Part shown: positions 7,091-11,344 of the stretch, in pieces
How positions within the stretch are numbered: the first letter of the stretch is position 1
Layout of the letters: each line of letters opens with the position of its first letter
DNA from: JBOHNM01 sp050730675
GTDB taxonomy: Bacteria; Planctomycetota; Phycisphaerae; Phycisphaerales; UBA1924
DNA length: 11,344 nucleotides
Reading direction: 5' to 3'
Assembly: GCA_050730675.1 (NCBI GenBank)
Contig: JBOHNM010000135.1
Location: forward strand, 1-11,344
Translations under genes and position numbers: made by a program
Notes under the pieces: model-generated
Seen by the model: the letters and a program-made list of their open reading frames with translations, nothing else
What the model was told of the DNA's origin: nothing
The model's database searches: none

Positions 7091-7813
7091 ATGACCGACA
7101 CACCGGACCCGCCCGAGAGAGAGCCTGGCCGTCACCGATGGCGATTGTTCGTCCTTCTCTCGTGCATGATGATCTTCGGCCTTGCAGGCATGGTGGGCCT
7201 TGTCTCGCTGCTGCCCGCGGCCGCCGAAAGGCCGCCGGACTCATTCCTCGTCGTGCTGAGTTGCACAAACAGCGAGCCCATGTACATCAAGGCCCGCCGA
7301 GACATCCGAACGACCGATGCGCTCCTCGCCGCGATCCTCCCTCGCCACGAGTCGATCACATCTGTGCCTTGCCCTTCCCCAAACAACGCCCCGGACATCG
7401 CGCTCATCCAGACTCTCGCCAAGGCCCCGTTCCCGGGCTGGAGCGCTGCACTCGCCGACCCCGATGGCGATCGCTCCGGGCTCGAGGATGCCCGCGCGGC
7501 CAATCGCGCGAGCGTGGTCAAGACTCTGCGCGACGGCTTGCCGATGGCCGTCGGCAAACTGCGAGGACAGAAGTCTGGAACCGCCGGCGTTCTCTTTCCC
7601 TACGTCCCCTACGGCAACATGCCCACCTTCAGCGGCCCGCGTCCTGACTACACACCATCGGGGCACATGTTTGCCAACGTGAACGAGCTCTACGCGATCT
7701 GGCACGAAGCCGGACGACCACCCATCCACATCTTTCGCGACGCCAAGGAACACGTCGGCACCTACGCCGTGACGGGCTACACCCCCCAAGAACTGCCGGA
7801 CCTTGATCGCTGA
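7091..7813 (+). CDS. Membrane-anchored protein of unknown function
   Basis: A 240-residue protein that I do not recognise. After a charged, Pro-rich N terminus (1-17), residues about 19-42 form one hydrophobic helix (LFVLLSCMMIFGLAGMVGLVSLL), so it is probably an inner-membrane protein with a soluble outer domain. The rest contains an acidic D-P-D-G-D-R-S-G-L-E-D stretch in the middle, a Tyr/Pro/Gly segment (FPYVPYGNMPTFSGPRPDYTPSGHMF), and a tail with IHIFRDAKEHVGTYAVTGYTP. No catalytic motif is evident. ATG 7091 is chosen because GGGAG (7077-7081) lies 9 bases upstream and the helix follows at once; the frame is open back to 6926 but that part is unlike protein. High GC at third positions supports a real gene. 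It converges on the frameshifted dockerin gene with a 43-base gap and no clear terminator. Confidence 0.7.
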   Translation: MTDTPDPPEREPGRHRWRLFVLLSCMMIFGLAGMVGLVSLLPAAAERPPDSFLVVLSCTNSEPMYIKARRDIRTTDALLAAILPRHESITSVPCPSPNNAPDIALIQTLAKAPFPGWSAALADPDGDRSGLEDARAANRASVVKTLRDGLPMAVGKLRGQKSGTAGVLFPYVPYGNMPTFSGPRPDYTPSGHMFANVNELYAIWHEAGRPPIHIFRDAKEHVGTYAVTGYTPQELPDLDR

Positions 7814-7856
7814 TCGTGAGTTGCGTGCTGCTGCTTGTTCGATAGATATTGCCGTC

Positions 7857-8396
7857 CTACGCCGGACACCCCCCAAAGAACAGGCTCAAGAACACAATAA
7901 TGTCGTCTACTGTGAGCGTTCCGTCGCCACCGATTGTCCCGCCAACCGTCGCCACATCCGCGACCGACAGGTTGGCGCCGAAGAACGCCGCGAGGAAGAC
8001 CACGATGTCGTCCACCGTCAGTTGCCCGTCGCCGCCGATAGTGCCGCCGAGCGTCGCGACATCCGCACCGTTGCACCCGGCGGGCACGACCTCCACCGAA
8101 TCCAACGCGGGCCCGTAGAACGCAGTGAACCCCTGGCTCCCGTTCATCGCGCCCGTGGTGCTGACGAACGACAACCGCGAAGTTGTGCCGGTCGCCACCG
8201 CGTACCCGCTCCCCGTCAGCCACCCCATCGCGGTCGCCGTCTGCCCGTTCTGGACAAACTCGATGCTGCGGATCACGGCGCCGTTCCACCGCACCTCAAA
8301 CGTTTTGTTCCCCGTCCCGAACGGGTTGCCGCAGTAAGCAAAGCCCACGCGGTACCGCCGCCCCGCCGCCGTCGTCAGGTCTTGATGAAACGACCC
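7857..8396 (-). pseudogene. Choice-of-anchor C / GC-dockerin protein, C-terminal part of a frameshifted gene
   Basis: This is the downstream part of one gene broken by a single missing base near 8394-8396; the upstream part is 8375-8653. Read in this frame the sequence resumes with SFHQDLTTAAGRRYRVGFAYCGNPFGTGNKTFEVRW (given here only to show the join; residues run from about 8395 down to 8290), the second half of the choice-of-anchor C domain, ending GPALDSVEVVP. A GC-type dockerin follows: DGQLTVDDIVVFLAAFF, then DGTLTVDDIIVFLSLFF and the terminal GGCPA, which resembles the end of the LamG protein at 2995-4281. Adding one base restores 266 codons from 8653 to the stop at 7857-7859. An internal ATG at 8348 opens this part but has no signal peptide, so an independent product would not be exported. 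Domain identity is well supported; whether the break is real or a sequencing error cannot be told here. Confidence 0.75.
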
Positions 8397-8653
8397 GCCG
8401 ATGCGGAGTTCATGTCCACCGACTGCGTCCCCGTATCCGCCTGCCAGAACCCGCCGATGAGATCAATCCCGCCGTCCACAACCCAGGCGCCCATCGCCCC
8501 GCCCCCACCGATCGCGACAAACGAACTGCCCGCCGACGGCGTCTCAAAGCTCCCGTCCTGCACCAGGTTCTGCGCGCTCGCGGCAGACGCCGCCGCAGTA
8601 ACCACCGCCAACACCCACAAGCTGCCGCCGATTCGCCCATTGCTTCCACGCAT
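8375..8653 (-). pseudogene. Choice-of-anchor C / GC-dockerin protein, N-terminal part of a frameshifted gene
   Basis: This is the upstream part of the gene completed by 7857-8396. ATG 8653 has GGAGGA (complement of 8661-8666) 7 bases upstream; the ATG at 8668 would place that ribosome site inside the gene and is rejected. Residues 1-27 are a signal peptide (ASA before Gln28). The mature part begins NLVQDGSFETP, then GAWVVDGGIDLIGGFWQADTG and SVDMNSASAG, the order of motifs seen in choice-of-anchor C domains of exported proteins. The frame then runs into TGA at 8375-8377 after RFIKT, where the family expects a Q-x-L-T-T-x-x-G continuation; that continuation is present in the next frame. A one-base deletion in the GGG at 8394-8396 explains it. 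The gene is divergent from hom with a 225-base intergenic region between them. Confidence 0.75.
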
Positions 8654-8846
8654 AGTCAATTCCTCCATTGAAGCCTCAGTCTAACCCCATTCTCGGACCT
8701 CGCACACCCACAGGTTGCAACCGCGGCCGCCGAATAGCCGATCAACACGCGAACGCGGAGAGGTCGTGCCTCTACGCGACGCCTCTCTTCATCCTTCCTT
8801 GATCCTGCATCCTCCCTCTCCGCCTCCCTATCACCTCTTTGCATTT

Positions 8847-8864
8847 CCTTCGAGTCCTTTGAGT
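8847..8864. repeat. Degenerate 9-bp tandem repeat upstream of hom
   Basis: CCTTCGAGT and CCTTTGAGT lie end to end, 14 bases before the hom start. They match the period and pattern of CCTCTGTGT CCTCTGTGT (10142-10159), which lies 20 bases before the lysC start. The site sits at the end of a pyrimidine-rich tract (about 8775-8860). It looks like a decayed copy of the same dispersed repeat; that relation is inference. Confidence 0.45.
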
Positions 8865-8878
8865 TGAACTGACTTCCC

Positions 8879-9892
8879 ATGCGCTTGGCACTGATCGGCT
8901 TCGGCGTCGTCGGCAAAGCGCTCATCGAGCTCCTCGAATCCTCGCGCGCCGAGCTTCAGGACCGTTACGGCATCGCCCCCACGCTCGTCGCCGTTACCGA
9001 TTCCCGCGGCAGCGCCGTCGCCGAGCACGGTCTCACCGCCGCCGAACTGCTGGCCGCCAAGTCCCAGCACGGCACCGTCTCCGCGATCGCTGGCCACGGC
9101 CTTCCGCGCTCCACACCAGTGCAGGTCATCGCCGACTGCGCCGCCGACGTCGTCATCGAGACCTCGCCCAGCGACCTCAAGCGCCGCGATGCCGCGATCG
9201 AGCATCTCAAGGCCGCCTTCCGCCACGGCGCGCACGCCGTCAGCGTGAACAAAGCCCCGCTCGCCGTCGCCATGCCCGCGCTCCTCGAGCTCGCTCGCTA
9301 CAACCGCGTGCAGTTCCGCTTCAGCGGCACCGTCGGCGCCGGCACCCCCATCCTCGCCTGGGCCGAGCGCTGCGCGCTCGGCAACCGCGTCACCGCCGTC
9401 CGCGCCATCATCAACGGCACCACCAACTTCATCCTCTCGCGCATGACCGACCACGGCGAGACCTTCGACGCCGCCCTCGCCGAGGCCGTCCGCCTCGGCT
9501 ACGCCGAGACCGACCCCTCCAACGACATCGACGGCATCGACACCGCGATGAAGCTCGTCATCCTCGCCAACCACGTCATCGGCCTCCGCGCCAGCTTCAA
9601 CGACGTCCACCTCCAAGGCATCCGCGGCCTCGGCCGCGACCGCATCGAGGCTGCCCGCAAAAACGCGAGCGTCGTCAAGCTCATCGCCTCCTACCGCGAT
9701 GGCAAGCTCGCCGTCGCCCCCGAAGAAGTCCCCGCACAAAGCCCCATGAACGTCGCCGGCGGCCTCAACGCCGTCACCCTCACCTGCGCCACCGGCGGCG
9801 ACACCACCCTCATCGGCCGCGGCGCCGGCGGCCCCGAAACCGCCACCGCCATCCTCCGCGACCTCGTCGACATCTGGCGAACGACCCACTGA
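8879..9892 (+). CDS. hom: Homoserine dehydrogenase (short form, no ACT domain)
   Basis: Reduces aspartate semialdehyde to homoserine with NAD(P)H, the branch leading to threonine and methionine; cytoplasmic. The 337 residues begin with a Rossmann fold (GFGVVG, 8-13), followed by VSVNKAPL with conserved Lys125, FSGTVGAGTPI, the substrate-binding NGTTNFILSRM, and ETDPSNDIDGIDTAMKL with conserved Lys225. The protein ends after GRGAGGPETATAILRDL, without the C-terminal ACT domain of longer bacterial forms, so threonine feedback through an ACT domain is not expected; control may rest on the aspartate kinase. ATG 8879 places the dinucleotide-binding strand at the N terminus as usual, but no Shine-Dalgarno sequence precedes it; the leader is pyrimidine-rich. 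The same pathway's lysC follows on this strand after 287 bases. Confidence 0.95.
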   Translation: MRLALIGFGVVGKALIELLESSRAELQDRYGIAPTLVAVTDSRGSAVAEHGLTAAELLAAKSQHGTVSAIAGHGLPRSTPVQVIADCAADVVIETSPSDLKRRDAAIEHLKAAFRHGAHAVSVNKAPLAVAMPALLELARYNRVQFRFSGTVGAGTPILAWAERCALGNRVTAVRAIINGTTNFILSRMTDHGETFDAALAEAVRLGYAETDPSNDIDGIDTAMKLVILANHVIGLRASFNDVHLQGIRGLGRDRIEAARKNASVVKLIASYRDGKLAVAPEEVPAQSPMNVAGGLNAVTLTCATGGDTTLIGRGAGGPETATAILRDLVDIWRTTH

Positions 9893-10042
9893 GCCGTTTG
9901 TACACAGAGGACACAGAGGTACACGGAGGAAGACAAAGTAAGAGCAAGACATGAACCGAGACAATGCAGTTTGAGAACGAGCAAATCAGAATGCGATTGA
10001 ACAAAGCACTTAACAGATCGATGAATGCAACACATAATTGTG

Positions 10043-10048
10043 TATATT
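10043..10048 (+). promoter_or_regulatory. Possible -10 element for lysC inside the repeat element
   Basis: TATATT lies in the AT-rich core, 131 bases before the lysC ATG, and is the best -10-like hexamer in this gap. No good -35 hexamer lies at the usual distance. If used, the lysC mRNA would have a long pyrimidine-rich leader that includes the right inverted arm. Confidence 0.25.
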
Positions 10049-10066
10049 ACGCTCTCCACGCCTGAA

Positions 10067-10098
10067 TGCCTTTCCCCATTGCCTTTCCCCATTGCCTT
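10067..10098. repeat. 13-bp tandem repeat
   Basis: TGCCTTTCCCCAT occurs twice in perfect tandem (10067-10079 and 10080-10092), followed by a partial third copy (TGCCTT, 10093-10098). It lies inside the inverted-repeat element, in the pyrimidine-rich section before the right arm. Copy number may vary between strains. Confidence 0.8.
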
Positions 10099-10179
10099 CC
10101 GCCTTGAACCCCGCCTTCCCTCTCCCGCCTTTCTCTGCGTACCTCTGTGTCCTCTGTGTACAAGCCTTCGGACTCCCCC

Positions 10180-11344
10180 ATGAAACTCGTCATGAAATTC
10201 GGCGGCACCTCCATGGCCGGCGCCGACAAGATTCGCCACTCCGCCTCCCTCGCCCTCGAGCAGGCCAAGACTCACCACGCCGTCGCCGTCGTCTCCGCCA
10301 TGGACGGCGTCACCGAGGAACTCCTCGAGCTCGCCGACGCCGCCGCGGCTGGCAACAAGGCCGCGCTCTACGCCGTCCTGGGCAACCTCCGCAAGGAACA
10401 CGAGGAAGCCGCCCGCGCCCTCGGCTGCCTCGACCGCATCGACGCCATGCTCGCCAAGCTCGAGACCCTCGCCAACGGCATCCTCGCCCTCGGCGAGCTC
10501 ACCGCCCGCTCCAAGGACGCCGTCGTCGCCTACGGCGAACGCCTCAGCACGGTGCTCATGGGCGCCGCGATGAACTGCCCCGCCCTCGACGGCGCCGAGG
10601 CCGGCATCGTCACCAATGACCACTTCGGCTCCGCCGACCCGCTCATGGACCTCTCGCTCTTCCAGGTCGCCCGCAAGCTCGACCCGATGCTCGCCCCCGG
10701 CAAACCCATCGTCGTCAGCGGCTTCATCGCCGCCACCCAGCACGGCGTCACCAGCACTCTCGGCCGCGGCGGCAGCGACTACACCGCCACAATCCTGGGT
10801 GCCGCCATCAAGGCCGACGAGATCTGGATCTGGTCCGACGTTGACGGCATGATGACCGCCGACCCCCGCATCGCCCCCGACGCACGCCTCCTCGACGCCA
10901 TCACCTTCGCCGAGGCCGTCGAGATGGGCAAGTTCGGCGCCAAGAGCATGCACCCCCGCGCCCTCGAGCCCGCCGCCGAGCACAAGATCCCCGTGCGGAT
11001 GCGCAACACCTTCAAGCCGCAGCTCCCCGGCACGCTCATCGGCCTCACCGGCTCCCCCTCCGCCAGCGCCGTCCGCTCCGTGCCCGTCCTCAAGAACATG
11101 GCCATCATCACCGTCGGCGGCGCCAGCATGATCGGCCGCCCCGGCACCGCCGCGGCGATCTTCGACGCCCTGGCCGAGGCCCGCATCAACGTCCACATGA
11201 TCTGCCAGTCCGTCTCCGAGGCGGGCATCTCCATCGCCGTCGGCGGCGGGCCGGCCGCGGGCGCCCGCTCGGCGCTCGAACGTGCCCACGTCGCGACCCT
11301 CGGTGAACATACCGCCCGCGCCATCCACGTGCAGGCCAACGTCT
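10180..11344 (+). CDS. lysC: Aspartate kinase, 3' end outside window
   Basis: Phosphorylates aspartate, the entry step to lysine, threonine and methionine (and diaminopimelate); cytoplasmic. The 388 visible residues start with KFGGTS (6-11, nucleotide and substrate site), then YGERLS (118-123), RGGSDYTA (196-203), WSDVDGMMTADPR and FGAKSMHPRALEPA, all characteristic of the kinase domain. From about residue 300 the regulatory ACT region begins (VPVLKNMAIITVGG, GRPGTAAAIFDALAEARINVHMI) and runs off the window edge without a stop. Fusion to another domain downstream cannot be excluded, though hom is already encoded separately. ATG 10180 is used because the KFGGTS strand follows at once; the in-frame ATG at 10192 would lie directly before it. 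No Shine-Dalgarno is visible. Feedback control through the ACT region is expected from the family. Confidence 0.96.
   Translation, partial: MKLVMKFGGTSMAGADKIRHSASLALEQAKTHHAVAVVSAMDGVTEELLELADAAAAGNKAALYAVLGNLRKEHEEAARALGCLDRIDAMLAKLETLANGILALGELTARSKDAVVAYGERLSTVLMGAAMNCPALDGAEAGIVTNDHFGSADPLMDLSLFQVARKLDPMLAPGKPIVVSGFIAATQHGVTSTLGRGGSDYTATILGAAIKADEIWIWSDVDGMMTADPRIAPDARLLDAITFAEAVEMGKFGAKSMHPRALEPAAEHKIPVRMRNTFKPQLPGTLIGLTGSPSASAVRSVPVLKNMAIITVGGASMIGRPGTAAAIFDALAEARINVHMICQSVSEAGISIAVGGGPAAGARSALERAHVATLGEHTARAIHVQANV

Larger units (their letters stand above)
9896..10165. repeat. Inverted-repeat-bounded element between hom and lysC
   Basis: The left arm (9896-9932) and right arm (10129-10165) are inverted copies of each other. 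A 25-base perfect core (9898-9922 with 10139-10163) is followed by imperfect pairing. The arms are built on a 9-base period (ACACAGAGG-like, complement CCTCTGTGT). The interior (about 9933-10060) is clearly AT-richer than its surroundings and holds no gene, only a small ACACA/TGTGT hairpin at 10030-10043. It resembles a nonautonomous or MITE-like element, or a dispersed intergenic repeat of the kind whose spurious translation reads HRGHRGTQRK. No target-site duplication or transposase was found, so its mobility is unproven. Confidence 0.6.

Noticed and set aside
8656..8925. 89-codon minus-strand frame upstream of the dockerin gene
   Set aside because: It overlaps the hom start and translates the purine-rich complement of a low-complexity tract.
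8831..9964. Long minus-strand frame opposite hom
   Set aside because: Antisense shadow of hom with low-complexity Gly/Ala/Asp/Val composition and no family motifs.
9896..10165. CRISPR array or integron attC site
   Set aside because: There is only one pair of inverted arms and no regularly spaced direct repeats or spacers; no cas or integrase gene is present.
9691..11328. 545-codon minus-strand frame opposite lysC and the repeat element
   Set aside because: Antisense shadow of lysC; its HRGHRGTQRK stretch is a translation of the right inverted arm, not a protein.
1..11344. New defence, mobile or secondary-metabolite system
   Set aside because: The genes are housekeeping biosynthesis enzymes and single secreted or membrane proteins on alternating strands; no conserved accessory operon is visible.
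1..11344. tRNA, rRNA or recognisable riboswitch
   Set aside because: No cloverleaf, rRNA or known riboswitch core was recognised by eye; a covariance-model scan would be needed to exclude small RNAs.

Overview
The window is a GC-rich chromosomal segment, probably from a Phycisphaerales-type planctomycete. Three things point there. Two secreted proteins end in the 'GC-type' dockerin module (paired DG-x-(L/I)-T-x-DD repeats, with Gly-Cys at or near the C terminus). A membrane protein carries a C-terminal CxxCGYxL...CPECG zinc ribbon. Third codon positions are strongly C-biased. This assignment is inference; there is no rRNA in the window.

Layout, left to right: 3' end of purN (+, cut by the window edge); a secreted TPR / HExxH metalloprotease / PDZ protein (+); an OsmC-family protein (+) preceded by a pair of matching palindromes; a LamG / Ig-like / GC-dockerin secreted protein (-); a membrane protein with a C-terminal zinc ribbon (+); argH (+), followed by a strong hairpin; a 358-base gap; a membrane-anchored protein of unknown function (+); a choice-of-anchor C / GC-dockerin protein (-) split by a one-base frameshift; hom, homoserine dehydrogenase (+); a 270-bp AT-richer element bounded by long inverted repeats; and lysC, aspartate kinase (+, cut by the right edge).

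Functionally this is mostly housekeeping (purine, arginine and aspartate-family amino-acid synthesis) mixed with surface or secreted proteins of the lineage. hom and lysC act in the same pathway (lysC makes aspartyl phosphate; hom makes homoserine for threonine and methionine) and look like a former operon now separated by the inverted-repeat element. purN, argH and hom/lysC are not otherwise linked. I found no phage, transposase, CRISPR, toxin-antitoxin or defence genes, and no convincing evidence of a new multi-gene system. The most interesting items are the inverted-repeat element between hom and lysC with a degenerate relative upstream of hom, the paired palindromes ahead of the OsmC gene, and the frameshifted GC-dockerin gene.
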